From Falsihalocynthiibacter arcticus (GTDB lineage Bacteria; Pseudomonadota; Alphaproteobacteria; Rhodobacterales; Rhodobacteraceae), in assembly GCF_000812665.2 (NCBI RefSeq), contig NZ_CP014327.1:1641501-1705500 (forward strand): a stretch of 64,000 bases of DNA, in the 5' to 3' direction. The translations under genes and the position numbers were made by a program. This document shows, piece after piece, positions 9,771 to 18,887 of this stretch; position 1 is the stretch's first letter, and the number at the start of each line of letters is the position of its first letter. The notes below the pieces were generated by a model. That model saw only the letters and a list, made by a program, of their open reading frames with translations. It ran no database searches and was not told the origin of the DNA.

Positions 9771-10068
9771 CCGTTTCTTTCTGAGGGGGATACGGGGGGT
9801 GGGTCAAGTAGAATCCTGCCGGCCTCTGAATTTTTTGGGATTTTGGGCGCAAACCAGCCATTATTCGTTGGGTGCCCGCAATTGAAGTGAGAACACACTC
9901 CTCAAGCTTGCCAGCAAAACAGATTCGCCGTCGATACCCATACAATTAGCATGCCACCGCACCTTCAGGGCGATTACAGGGTAGAAAATGCGCAATATCT
10001 TGTGGATAACTCTCCAAAATACGCCATTTGTGGTGTTTTTCGTTGACTTAATAGGGCTGTCTCCGAAA
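9771..10068. other. Intergenic region between riboswitch and smc
   Basis: About 300 bases between the divergent cbtB leader and smc. No credible reading frame with a ribosome binding site was found on either strand. It should contain the promoters for both directions, but I could not pick convincing -35/-10 pairs. Confidence 0.5.
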
Positions 10069-10094
10069 CCCTGTTGCAAAGGAATCAAACAGGG
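10069..10094 (+). promoter_or_regulatory. Inverted repeat covering the smc ribosome binding site
   Basis: CCCTGTT (10069-10075) pairs perfectly with AACAGGG (10088-10094) across a 12-base loop. The right arm contains the AGGGA that serves as Shine-Dalgarno for the TTG start at 10103. A run of T follows four bases later. It could hide the ribosome site or act as a weak attenuator; function is inference. Confidence 0.4.
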
Positions 10095-10102
10095 ACAATT
10101 TT

Positions 10103-13100
10103 TTGCAGTTTTCTAGGCTCCGTCTTAATGGCTTCAAGAGCTTTGTCGATCCCACCGATCTTGTGATTGCGCATGGTCTTACGGGCGTTGTCGGCCCAAA
10201 TGGCTGTGGAAAATCGAATTTGCTTGAGGCGTTGCGCTGGGTGATGGGGGAAACCCGCCCGAAGGCGATGCGCGGTGGCGGCATGGAAGACGTGATTTTT
10301 GCGGGAACCGCAACGCGACCCGCGCGCAATTTTGCCGAAGTCGCGATCACGATCGACAACAGCGATCGCCTCGCCCCCGCTGGTTTTAACGATCAGGATT
10401 CACTCGAGGTGGTGCGGCGCATTACCCGCGATGCGGGGTCTGCGTTCAAGGCAAATTCCAAGGATGCCCGCGCGCGAGACATCCAAATGCTGTTTGCTGA
10501 TGCCTCGACGGGGTCCCATTCGCCAGCGCTTGTACGTCAGGGGCAGATCAGCGAATTGATCAACGCGAAACCCAAAGATCGTCGCCGAATTTTGGAAGAG
10601 GCTGCGGGCATTTCGGGGCTATATCAACGCCGCCACGAGGCGGAGCTGAAGCTCAAAGGGACCGAAACCAATCTCTCGCGGATCGAAGATGTTATTGAGG
10701 CCTTGGCCGCGCAACTTGCGCAACTCGAACGCCAAGCAAGACAGGCCCAGAGATACCGCACCATTGGCGAGGAATTGCGCAAGTCCGAGGGGCTTTTACT
10801 GTATCGCCGTTGGAAAGAAGCGGATGAATTGCGTGCGGCGGCGCAAGCGGAACTGACCGAACTCACGCGCCTTGCTGGGGCGAGCGAAGGGGCGGCACGT
10901 TCGGCCACCAAAGCCCGCGCAAAAAACGAAGAAACCCTGCCACCTTTGCGCGAAGAAGAAACTATTGCTGCTGCCGTATTGACGCGTTTGGAAAATCAGC
11001 GAGATACCCTGTCCGAGCAAGAGGACCGCGCGCTTGATACAATCAAAACGCTCACCGCACGGATTGTGCAATTGGCCAAAGATAAGGCGCGGGAACAGGA
11101 GCTTAACAAGGACGCAGGCGAGACGATTTCCGGTCTTGAATGGGAGCAAGCGCAACTAGCGAAGGCGGCTGAAGGCTATCAAGAGCGCCTTGAAATCAGC
11201 AATGAAGCCGCACAGGATGCGGCGAGTATCCTCCAAGATCGAGAAGCCGCCATCGGGCAACTCACCGAAGACGTTGCGCGCCTTGCAGCACGGCATCAAT
11301 CGGCGCGGAGACTTGTCGAGGACCACCAAAAAACACTGGATCGAAACGAAGGAGATGCTGTCCGTGCGCGGGAAGCTTCGGCGCATTCCCAAGCCGCATT
11401 GTCAAAATCCTCGCTAGATTTTGACGCCGCAGAGGACGCGCAAAATTTGGCAGCGAAGGCCACGGAAGCAGCCGAAGAGGCCCTCATTATGGCGGATAAC
11501 GCGCGCGCCGATGCGCAGGCCCGTGAAGCAGATGCCCGCGCCGAGCGCAGCGAAGCCGAAGGCGAGGCAAACGCGCTGCGAGCCGAGGTTGGGGCGTTGG
11601 CGCGATTGGTCGAACGTGACACCGCAGAGGGCGGGCAAGTTTTGGACTCGCTACAGGTTAAGTCTGGCTATGAAAAAGCGCTTGGTGCGGCGCTTGCCGA
11701 CGATTTGCGCGCTCCCGAAGTACAGAATGAGATGCCTTCTGGCTGGGTGACTTTACCAGATTATCCCGCACCACAATCTTTGCCCTCTGGCGTGCAAGTT
11801 TTGACGCATTTTGTGACCTCGCCAAGCGTTTTACTTCGCCGTATGGGGCAAGTCGGTCTTGTGGAGGGCGGCGACGGGGCGCGCCTGCAAAAAGATTTGA
11901 AACCCGGGCAGCGGTTGGTCAGTATAGAAGGCGATTTGTGGCGCTGGGATGGGTTCCGCGCGGGCGCAGAGGACGCCCCAAGTGCCGCCGCCTTGCGCCT
12001 CCAACAACTCAATCGTTTGGTGGAATTGAAGCGAGATTTGGAGGAAGTGAGTGCGCGGGCGGATGGCGCGAGCCGTGCGCATGACGTCTTGTCGTCGGAC
12101 CTTCAGCGTCTAACCCGCGAGGACCAAGAAGCCCGCAACGCACGCCGCGATGCAGACCGTGCCCTTACGGACGCGGGCCGCGCTCTTTCGCGGGCCGAAG
12201 CCGATCGCAATATCGCAGAAGGCAAGCTTGAGAGTCTGCGGCTTGCGGTCGCGCGCCACGAAGAAGAAGCGCTGGAGGCACGCAATCGGGTGAATGACGC
12301 GGCGGCGATCCTTGCGGATTTGGATGATTTGGATCAAGCGCGTGAGGAAGTCGAAGACGTGAAAATGACGGTAGAGGCGGCACGGATGACGATGATGTCA
12401 AAACGGTCGGCCTTTGACGAGGTGCGCCGCGAAGGCGATGCACGCACCAAGCGCCGCCAAGAGGTTCTCAAGGAAATCAGTGGGTGGCGGCTTCGTTTGG
12501 AGAATGCGGAAAAACGCATTGGAGAATTGGAAGAACGGCGGCTTGAAAATGAGGCTGAACTTCAGGAAGCACAGACCGCGCCAGACGAAATCGCCGCGAA
12601 ACGGATGGCTTTAGCCGAAGCTATCGCCACGGCCGAAGTGCGGTGTCGCGGTGCGTCTGACAAGCTTGCAGAGGCCGAGACAGCATTGCGAGAGGCGCTT
12701 CTTGCGGAACGTGACGCGGAGCGGGCGGCAGGCGAAGCGCGAGAAGTGCGGGCGCGGGCCGACGCGCGGGCTGATGCCACGCGCGAGACCGTGATTCATG
12801 CCGCAGAGCGCATTGCCGAAGCTATGGAAACTACGCCTGAGAACTTGCTTGAGACGCTGGGCGTTCTGCCCGAAAATATGCCAGATTCCGAGGCCGTGGA
12901 GGCGGATGTGAACCGTCTAAAACGTCAACGTGATGCTCTGGGGGCGGTGAACCTTCGGGCCGAGGAGGACGCGCGGGGCGTTCAGGAAGAGCACGACCAT
13001 CTGGCAAGCGAGAAAGCCGATTTGGATGAAGCCATCAAGAAGCTTCGTACCGGAATTGCCAGCTTGAACAAAGAGGGTCGTGAGCGGCTTTTGACCGCGT

Positions 13101-13558
13101 TTGAGCAAGTGAACAGCAACTTTACCCTATTGTTTAAACATCTGTTTGGCGGCGGCGAAGCGAACCTTGTATTGGTTGAATCTGACGACCCACTTGAAGC
13201 GGGCCTTGAGATTATGTGCCAACCTCCTGGTAAAAAACTTAGCACGATGAGCCTCCTGTCTGGGGGCGAGCAGACCCTCACGGCCATGGCACTTATCTTT
13301 GCGGTATTTCTTGCTAATCCAGCGCCGATTTGCGTTCTTGATGAGGTCGACGCGCCGCTTGATGATGCCAATGTGACGCGGTTCTGCGACTTGTTGGACG
13401 AGATGACGCGCCGAACCGAAACACGGTTTTTGATCATTACCCACCATGCGGTCACGATGGCGCGCATGGATCGACTGTTCGGTGTGACAATGGCCGAACA
13501 GGGCGTAAGCCAGCTGGTTTCCGTGGACCTTAAAAAGGCTGAGGCGCTGGTCGCTTAA
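10103..13558 (+). CDS. smc: Chromosome segregation ATPase SMC
   Basis: A full-length SMC protein (1,151 residues) that organises and segregates the chromosome as a dimer with ScpA/ScpB. Walker A GPNGCGKSN is at residues 31-39. Two long coiled coils flank a hinge near residues 500-640. The C-terminal head has the ABC signature LLSGGEQTLTAMALIFAVFL and Walker B ICVLDEVDAPLDD. The start is TTG; it gives QFSRLRLNGFKSFVDPTD, the standard SMC beginning, and no ATG is available nearby. A hairpin overlaps its ribosome site. In many relatives dsbA stands just upstream; it is absent here. The mltB-type gene converges 21 bases downstream. Confidence 0.97.
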   Translation: MQFSRLRLNGFKSFVDPTDLVIAHGLTGVVGPNGCGKSNLLEALRWVMGETRPKAMRGGGMEDVIFAGTATRPARNFAEVAITIDNSDRLAPAGFNDQDSLEVVRRITRDAGSAFKANSKDARARDIQMLFADASTGSHSPALVRQGQISELINAKPKDRRRILEEAAGISGLYQRRHEAELKLKGTETNLSRIEDVIEALAAQLAQLERQARQAQRYRTIGEELRKSEGLLLYRRWKEADELRAAAQAELTELTRLAGASEGAARSATKARAKNEETLPPLREEETIAAAVLTRLENQRDTLSEQEDRALDTIKTLTARIVQLAKDKAREQELNKDAGETISGLEWEQAQLAKAAEGYQERLEISNEAAQDAASILQDREAAIGQLTEDVARLAARHQSARRLVEDHQKTLDRNEGDAVRAREASAHSQAALSKSSLDFDAAEDAQNLAAKATEAAEEALIMADNARADAQAREADARAERSEAEGEANALRAEVGALARLVERDTAEGGQVLDSLQVKSGYEKALGAALADDLRAPEVQNEMPSGWVTLPDYPAPQSLPSGVQVLTHFVTSPSVLLRRMGQVGLVEGGDGARLQKDLKPGQRLVSIEGDLWRWDGFRAGAEDAPSAAALRLQQLNRLVELKRDLEEVSARADGASRAHDVLSSDLQRLTREDQEARNARRDADRALTDAGRALSRAEADRNIAEGKLESLRLAVARHEEEALEARNRVNDAAAILADLDDLDQAREEVEDVKMTVEAARMTMMSKRSAFDEVRREGDARTKRRQEVLKEISGWRLRLENAEKRIGELEERRLENEAELQEAQTAPDEIAAKRMALAEAIATAEVRCRGASDKLAEAETALREALLAERDAERAAGEAREVRARADARADATRETVIHAAERIAEAMETTPENLLETLGVLPENMPDSEAVEADVNRLKRQRDALGAVNLRAEEDARGVQEEHDHLASEKADLDEAIKKLRTGIASLNKEGRERLLTAFEQVNSNFTLLFKHLFGGGEANLVLVESDDPLEAGLEIMCQPPGKKLSTMSLLSGGEQTLTAMALIFAVFLANPAPICVLDEVDAPLDDANVTRFCDLLDEMTRRTETRFLIITHHAVTMARMDRLFGVTMAEQGVSQLVSVDLKKAEALVA

Positions 13559-13578
13559 ACCAGCCCTCAACCGTTTTC

Positions 13579-14759
13579 TTAAAGCTTGTTCACCAAGTCA
13601 TTTGTGGGCCAAGCATCGGCGGGCAATCCAAGGCGCTGCTGTTCTAGCTGAACCCCTGCGCGCGTTTTTGCCCCAAGGATGCCGTCAATTTTACCCACAT
13701 CGTGCCCCCTTGCCGAAAGCTTTTTCTGGAGCGATTTCATTTGTGCATCCGACAGCGAAGGATCCGGGGACCCCAAGTTGAAAACGGGGGCACCTTCAAG
13801 ACGCGTGGCGAAATAGGCGGCGGTCGTGACATAAACGAAACTCTTGTTCCACTCGAAGTACACGTGAAAATTGGGGTAAGCTAAAAAGGCGGGGCCATTG
13901 CGACCCATCGGTAAAAGTATCGAGGCCTGTAAATTATCTGGGCCAATGTTTGTACTTCTCCCTTTGACGCCCATGCGCTTCCAATCGGAGACTTTGTAGG
14001 ATTTATCTAGGCCAGTCTTGCTCCAGTCAAGATTGCTGGGCACGACGATCTCTTCCAACCAAGGTTGTCCGGCATTCCAGCCTAGGCCTTTGAGCATTTT
14101 CGCGCCCGACAGAAGCGCATCCGGCGGGGAGGTTTTGAGCGATACCTTTCCATCGCCGTCGCCGTCTACACCATTGCGGATGATGTCTTCGGGGAGCATT
14201 TGCACCATGCCGACTTCTCCGGCCCATGCACCGGTTGTATTCGTGGGGCTAAAATTGCCGCGTTCAAAGAGTTCGATTGCGGCAAAAACCTGAGGGCGAA
14301 ACAGGTTCGGACGGCGACAATCATGCGAGAGCGTGACGAGGGAGTTGAGGGTGTTAAAGTCGCCTTGTACCGCGCCGTAATCGGTTTCCAACGCCCAGAA
14401 TGCCAGCAAAACGCCTCGTGAAACGCCGTATTGCTGTTCCATTTGGTCAAAGATTGCATCGTATTTTTTCTCGTTGTTACGGCCATGATCCATACGATTT
14501 TTGCTAATGACGGCGCGTGCGAATTCGTTGAAGTCTTTCTTGAAAATACCTTGCGAACGGTCGGCCTTTAGGGTGCGCGGATCTTGTTTTACGCTTGCGA
14601 AAAACGCGTCGACCGTTGATTTCGAGTAGCCGCGTGCGGTGGCTTCTTGTTTCATGTTGGCAACAAATTGTCCGAAATCCCCCCGCACTGGTTTTGAGCC
14701 ATTGCGGTTGTGGACAACAGGCTCATGCAGAAGGCAGCAAGTGGGGCGCGAAAAAACAT
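13579..14759 (-). CDS. Lytic murein transglycosylase (MltB type), broken by an apparent one-base deletion
   Basis: A periplasmic muramidase-like enzyme that cleaves the glycan strand between MurNAc and GlcNAc. The mature part has the SLT_2 domain: ALETDYGAVQGDFNTLNSLV with the catalytic Glu, then GAWAGEVGMVQMLPEDI. A peptidoglycan-binding domain follows at the C-terminus (LSARGHDVGKIDGILGAKT). From the ATG at 14759 a signal peptide is read, MFFRAPLAAFCMSLLSTTA, but it is out of frame with the rest. Adding one C (plus strand) to the six-C run at 14679-14684 gives AQNQCGGDFGQFVANM and a 393-residue precursor. GGAG lies upstream of the ATG. Without repair only a GTG-started, signal-less 369-residue form remains. 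Confidence 0.9.
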
Positions 14760-14818
14760 TAGGTACTCCGAGTATGAAATTTTCGGCAGCCTAACAGGCC
14801 TTTGGATTCAGGCAAGGT

Positions 14819-15733
14819 TCAAAACAGGGCGAGGACAGCGCATAGACCGATTGTCGCGCCCCAAGTTTTCCAAAGGACGCGAACGGTTGCGTCGATTTCG
14901 TCAGGTCCAATTGAGTGGTTTCCAGTGGGATTTACATAGGGGAAATCGCGCAATTCCCCGTCGTAACTTCTTGGGCCAGAGAGCGCGATATTGAGGCATT
15001 GTGCCATGGCGGCTTCGGGCCAGCCTGCATTGGGTGAACGATGTTTCGGCGCATCAATTCGCACCGCTTTCAACGCATGCATGTTGCCGCAAACGACGAG
15101 GATGAGGAGCGCGGTTATCCGTGCGGGGAGGTAGTTGAGCAGGTCGTCAAACCGCGCTGCCGCCCAACCAAAATCCGCGTGACGCGGGGTACGATAACCG
15201 ATCATACTGTCGGCGGTATTCGTAATTTTATACAGAAATATACCAGGCAGGCCGAAGAGGAGGAACCAGAAAACTGGGGCAATCACACCGTCTGAGAGGT
15301 TTTCCGCGGCGCTCTCGATCGCGGCGCGGCTGATTTGGGAGTCGTCCATATCGGTGGTGTCTCGGCCAACGATCCGCGCCACAGAAACCCGCGCGTTCAC
15401 GTTCGACAGACGAAGTGCGTTGGCAACGGCGGACACATGCTCGGTCAGGCTTTTCTGCGCTATGAGGATCGCGGCACAGAGGAGTTCAATCAGCCAGCCA
15501 AACGGAAGGGCCGAAAGTACGAGGCCAGCAGCGATAGCACCAAGGCAAAGCCCGCCAAAAACAACTGCGCCTTTTAGTTTTCTATTTTCGCCATGATTTG
15601 CGCGTTTATCCGCAAATCCGATCAGCTTTCCAAACAGGACGGCGGGGTGCGTGATCCGGTCCCATAACAGTAGAGGCTCGCCAAATATAGCATCCAAGAG
15701 GAGGGCTAAAAGGAGGATTAACGGGAGGCTCAT
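14819..15733 (-). CDS. cobD: Adenosylcobinamide-phosphate synthase (CbiB/CobD)
   Basis: A 304-residue membrane protein that amidates adenosylcobyric acid with aminopropanol (phosphate) to form adenosylcobinamide (phosphate). It starts MSLPLILLLALLLDAIFGEP, the family N-terminus; the frame extends 39 codons upstream but the internal ATG overlaps the cobC stop in ATGA fashion. Family motifs include SRAAIESAAENLSDGVIAP, the NTADSMIGYRTPRHADFGW stretch and a C-terminal GDEIDATV-like segment. Several hydrophobic segments are seen. The substrate-supplying enzyme CobC is encoded directly upstream, so the two form a unit. Confidence 0.95.
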   Translation of the reverse strand: MSLPLILLLALLLDAIFGEPLLLWDRITHPAVLFGKLIGFADKRANHGENRKLKGAVVFGGLCLGAIAAGLVLSALPFGWLIELLCAAILIAQKSLTEHVSAVANALRLSNVNARVSVARIVGRDTTDMDDSQISRAAIESAAENLSDGVIAPVFWFLLFGLPGIFLYKITNTADSMIGYRTPRHADFGWAAARFDDLLNYLPARITALLILVVCGNMHALKAVRIDAPKHRSPNAGWPEAAMAQCLNIALSGPRSYDGELRDFPYVNPTGNHSIGPDEIDATVRVLWKTWGATIGLCAVLALF

Positions 15734-16665
15734 AGGGCACTTTCGAGTTGGTCCCATTGGTTGGGCGCAGGCATTCCAAGACGCAGCCAATGGTTTGAAT
15801 ACGGAAAAATCCGCGAGAGAACGTGATTGCGGGCAAGCTTCTCGAACCACTTTTGTGCATCGTCAACATGATAAAGTTGAAAAAGCGTGGTACCTGCGAC
15901 GGGATCGGCACCCGCAGTTTGCAAAAGAGCGTTCATACGACCGGCATCTTGTGCAAGTCGAGAGCGGGTTTTTTCTGCCCAGTCAAAATCCGCGAGCGCG
16001 GCAATTCCTGTGGTGATTGCGGGACCGGAAATCTGCCAAGGCCCGAGGGTTTCGCGAAGCTCATCTATGAGGCTCGGATCGCCAATAACAAACCCAAGAC
16101 GCAGCCCAGCAAGTCCCCAGAACTTGCCGAAACTCTTGAGGATGAGTGTTCCAGGTTCGCATGCTTTTGCGATATGACTTTGAGCGGGCGCAACATCGCA
16201 AAAGCTTTCGTCAATGATGGTGAGGGGCGTGTGAGGCAGGGAGGCGGTGAAGGCACCTGTGGGGTTATTGGGGTGCACCGTGACCGAGGCGTCGATGCCG
16301 TCCTCCTCGATGTTCCACCCTGCAGTGCGAAAAGCGGCGGCGTGTTCGTTATACGTTTTCTGGATGATACGAACCGCGCCTTTTTTAACCGACAAATGCG
16401 GGATGCGCGCGATCAGGGCGCTGGCTCCGGGGGCGGCAAGAACGGCGGCAGACTCGGGAACATTCCAAAAGGCGCGGGCGGCCTTCTCTAGCGCCGCAAA
16501 AGCGCTGTGATCAGGGAGGGAAGTCCATGCGTTGGCGGGGAACGACGGCAAGGGATAGGGCACGGGGTTTATGCCGGTGGACAGGTCGAGCCAATCGCCC
16601 CGCGTACCGCCGAACTGTTCCATTGCAGCATCAATTCCGCCGCCGTGGTCCCGCTGCGTTTTCAT
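15730..16665 (-). CDS. cobC: Threonine-phosphate decarboxylase (CobC)
   Basis: A 311-residue class I/II PLP enzyme that makes the (R)-1-amino-2-propanol phosphate linker of cobalamin from L-threonine phosphate. It opens with HGGGIDAAMEQFGG and LDLSTGINPVPYP, typical of CobC/CobD decarboxylases. VHPNNPTGAF contacts PLP, and the Schiff-base lysine lies in LILKSFGKFWGLAGLRLGF. It overlaps cobD by four bases downstream and the DUF1636 gene by four bases upstream, so the three genes are translationally coupled. Confidence 0.94.
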   Translation of the reverse strand: MKTQRDHGGGIDAAMEQFGGTRGDWLDLSTGINPVPYPLPSFPANAWTSLPDHSAFAALEKAARAFWNVPESAAVLAAPGASALIARIPHLSVKKGAVRIIQKTYNEHAAAFRTAGWNIEEDGIDASVTVHPNNPTGAFTASLPHTPLTIIDESFCDVAPAQSHIAKACEPGTLILKSFGKFWGLAGLRLGFVIGDPSLIDELRETLGPWQISGPAITTGIAALADFDWAEKTRSRLAQDAGRMNALLQTAGADPVAGTTLFQLYHVDDAQKWFEKLARNHVLSRIFPYSNHWLRLGMPAPNQWDQLESAL

Positions 16666-17048
16666 GCGTCAGAATTAGAGGGTTTGAGGGACGGTAACGG
16701 AGGATGGCGCGTAATAAAGTGCCCCTTCACACCCGCGGGCCATGTGCGATAGGGAATCTGTCCCGTTTCGCTCGCTTGATGCAGGGCCGCGTATTCCACG
16801 ATGGCTTCGGCGGCATCTAGGGTGGCTTCAAATTTCCCGAGCGTATAGGCCAACTTTCCTTCCGCTTGGATCGCGATATTACAACCGTGGGTGCAGCCCA
16901 TCAAGCAGCTTACACGCCGTGTTTGTACCTGCTCGGCTGCGACCGATTCGATTAATTCAGCCAAAGCGGCGCCGTCGGTGACGTCTGCACCGGTTTCTGC
17001 CCAACCTTCGCGCTTACAGGTGTCGCAAATTGTAATGAATGTCGTCAT
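16662..17048 (-). CDS. DUF1636 family cysteine-rich metal-binding protein
   Basis: A 128-residue protein with two cysteine clusters, ITICDTCKREGW near the N-terminus and VSCLMGCTHGCNIAI mid-protein, spaced like a ferredoxin-type iron-sulfur or metal site. DUF1636 genes are common beside cobalamin genes in alphaproteobacteria, but no biochemical role is established. I start at MTTFITICD, which has AAGGGG upstream. It heads the leftward DUF1636-cobC-cobD unit. A role as electron carrier or metal handler for B12 synthesis is inference from context. Confidence 0.88.
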   Translation of the reverse strand: MTTFITICDTCKREGWAETGADVTDGAALAELIESVAAEQVQTRRVSCLMGCTHGCNIAIQAEGKLAYTLGKFEATLDAAEAIVEYAALHQASETGQIPYRTWPAGVKGHFITRHPPLPSLKPSNSDA

Positions 17049-17240
17049 CTCATACCCCTTTTGCGTGTACCTCAATCGGATTCTTGCCGGAATTTCAACC
17101 CGTAGATGTAAGTTAACATTTCGAGGCAAGATATTAACCTGTTGTTAGTCTTTCGGGCGGAAAATAGTTAACGGTGGGATGTCTGGTGGGTAATAATGAA
17201 TTTAGCAGTTGAGCAGTGCAATCCACTGATTGGAGGTTGT

Positions 17241-17606
17241 ATGCGTATTTTAATCGTTGAGGGTAATCCAAACCTTGGGCGCATTTGGCGGGACCATTTG
17301 GAACGACTTGATTTTGAAGTCGTTCTTGTTTCAGGGCAAAGTGGTGCCGTAAAATCCCTAGAAGAAGAAAACTTCAACGCGATTGTTCTCAACCTTGTTT
17401 TAAAGGGTGAAAGCGCATTTGCTGTCGCGGATTATGCAAGTTACAAACGCCCCGATGCGAAGGTGATTTTCGTAACAGACACGAGCTTTTTCTCGGATGG
17501 TTCTATTTTTGCTTTGGCCCCAAACGCCTGCGCCTATGTGCGCGAGCAAACGCCGCCAAACGATTTGGCGGCGATTGTGGCCCATTATGCGGGAGACCGA
17601 TCCTAA
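17241..17606 (+). CDS. Receiver-like protein lacking the phosphorylation aspartate
   Basis: A 121-residue stand-alone CheY-like fold. It keeps the alternating strand and helix pattern (MRILIVEGNPNLGR, FNAIVLNLVLKG, KVIFVTDTS). The aspartate that normally accepts phosphate is Asn51 (VLNLVL), the acidic pair is reduced to Glu7-Gly8, and the conserved late lysine is not obvious (AYVREQTPP). It is therefore probably not phosphorylated. I start at MRIL because GGAGG lies upstream; the frame continues 15 codons further. It stands alone, divergent from the B12 gene DUF1636 and convergent with the reductase gene. No kinase is nearby; function unknown. Confidence 0.8.
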   Translation: MRILIVEGNPNLGRIWRDHLERLDFEVVLVSGQSGAVKSLEEENFNAIVLNLVLKGESAFAVADYASYKRPDAKVIFVTDTSFFSDGSIFALAPNACAYVREQTPPNDLAAIVAHYAGDRS

Positions 17607-17610
17607 CGGA

Positions 17611-18591
17611 TTAAAGCCCGTCGCGTCCGTGTTTTTGGTTAAAATCAAGGATCGGATTGATCGGGATAATCCGGTTCGGGTTGATCGTTTCGTGGCTATA
17701 ATGGTAGTGGCGCACGATGTGATCCATGTTGGTTGTTTCTGCAACACCAGGCACTTGATAGAGTTCACGCGTATAGGCCCAAAGGTTGGGATAATCGATC
17801 AGGCGTTTACGGTTACATTTGAAATGTAGGTGATAAACTGAGTCAAAGCGGAACAGCGTTGTTGCCAACCGCCAGTCCGCTTCGGTGAGGCGATCCCCCA
17901 TCAAATAGCGGCGTGTTGAGAGGCGGTCTTCGAGCCAATCTAGCGTGTCGAAAAGCGCTGCGACAGGCGCGTCATAAGCCGCTTGGGAGGTTGCAAAACC
18001 AGCTTTATAGACGCCGTTATTCACGTTGGAATAAACTCGCGCGTTAATTTCTTCGATGTCGTCGCGCATTTCTTGCGGCCAGAAATCCAGCGTGTTTCCT
18101 GTGATCCCGTCGAAGGCGGAATTGAACATGCGGATGATTTCGCTGCTTTCATTGCTTACAATGGTTTCGCGCTGTTTGTCCCAGAGGATAGGCACTGTCA
18201 CGCGGCCCGACACGTCGGCTTGCGCTTTGGTATAAATATCGCGTGCGAAGGGCAGGTTATAGAGCGTGTCGCCGGTCGCGCCAAAGTCGTCCTTCTCAAA
18301 GGTCCATCCTTCGGTCAGCATATCAGGGTGCACAGCGCTTAAGGAGATGTGATCCTCTAGTCCCTTGAGGGCACGGAAAATAAGAGTGCGATGGGCCCAT
18401 GGGCAGGCATAGGACACATAAAGATGGTAGCGCCCACTTTCCGCAGGAAAGCCGCCATCGCCACTGGGCCCTGCGGCACCATCGGGCGTAATCCAATTGC
18501 GAAAACCGGCAGTGGAGCGCTTAAAGGCGCCGCCTGTGGATTTCGTATCGTACCATTCGCGGTGCCATTTTCCGCCTACAAGTTGTCCCAC
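17611..18591 (-). CDS. yqjG: Glutathionyl-hydroquinone reductase (YqjG/PcpF type GST)
   Basis: A 326-residue Xi-class glutathione transferase that reductively removes glutathione from glutathionyl-hydroquinones. The catalytic motif is SYACPWAHR with Cys63, as in E. coli YqjG. Downstream features include VPILWDKQRETIVSNESSEI and the C-terminal helical domain with ATTLFRFDSVYHLHFKCN. The start is GTG, 9 bases below an AGGAG. Length matches the family (about 320-330). It is a single gene, unrelated in function to its B12 neighbours as far as can be seen. Confidence 0.94.
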   Translation of the reverse strand: MGQLVGGKWHREWYDTKSTGGAFKRSTAGFRNWITPDGAAGPSGDGGFPAESGRYHLYVSYACPWAHRTLIFRALKGLEDHISLSAVHPDMLTEGWTFEKDDFGATGDTLYNLPFARDIYTKAQADVSGRVTVPILWDKQRETIVSNESSEIIRMFNSAFDGITGNTLDFWPQEMRDDIEEINARVYSNVNNGVYKAGFATSQAAYDAPVAALFDTLDWLEDRLSTRRYLMGDRLTEADWRLATTLFRFDSVYHLHFKCNRKRLIDYPNLWAYTRELYQVPGVAETTNMDHIVRHYHYSHETINPNRIIPINPILDFNQKHGRDGL

Positions 18592-18887
18592 GCGATGCTC
18601 CTATAAATATGTCTCTTGTAACTTAGTTTTTGTAGCATGGGGATTAAACCCACATAGGGGCGCAGGGAGGGTGCGAGTGCGCACAAAGGCGCCAGACGCA
18701 AAACACTCCGGTGTCATGTTAGAATCTGATTGCACCGAGCAAGGCGAGGGCATACGTTGCCCGTAACGAAGCCCACAGGGCCAGAGAGGTTGGTTGTCGC
18801 GGTTTGACCCAGATAGGGGAACCAAAGCAACATCGTTAAGCGCAGTTTCTGCGGTCCTTCCCCTCTGCCCAAACAAGGAGAATGGAC
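18592..18887. other. Divergent intergenic region before the cbiX operon
   Basis: About 290 bases between the reductase gene and the rightward B12 operon. I searched for cobalamin-riboswitch hallmarks (ACTGTAAG core, B12 box) and did not find them. Small hairpins are present, such as GGGCATACGTTGCCC near 18749 and CGCAGTTTCTGCG at 18841-18853. It must hold promoters for both directions; the regulator is unknown. Confidence 0.5.

Noticed and set aside
10043-10070. TTGACT as a -35 box for smc
   Set aside because: A TTGACT is present but no acceptable -10 box lies 16-18 bases downstream.
18592-18887. Possible second cobalamin riboswitch before the cbiX operon
   Set aside because: A stretch GCCAGAGAGGTTGG recalls a B12 box but has many mismatches, and the ACTGTAAG core and GGGAA elements are missing.
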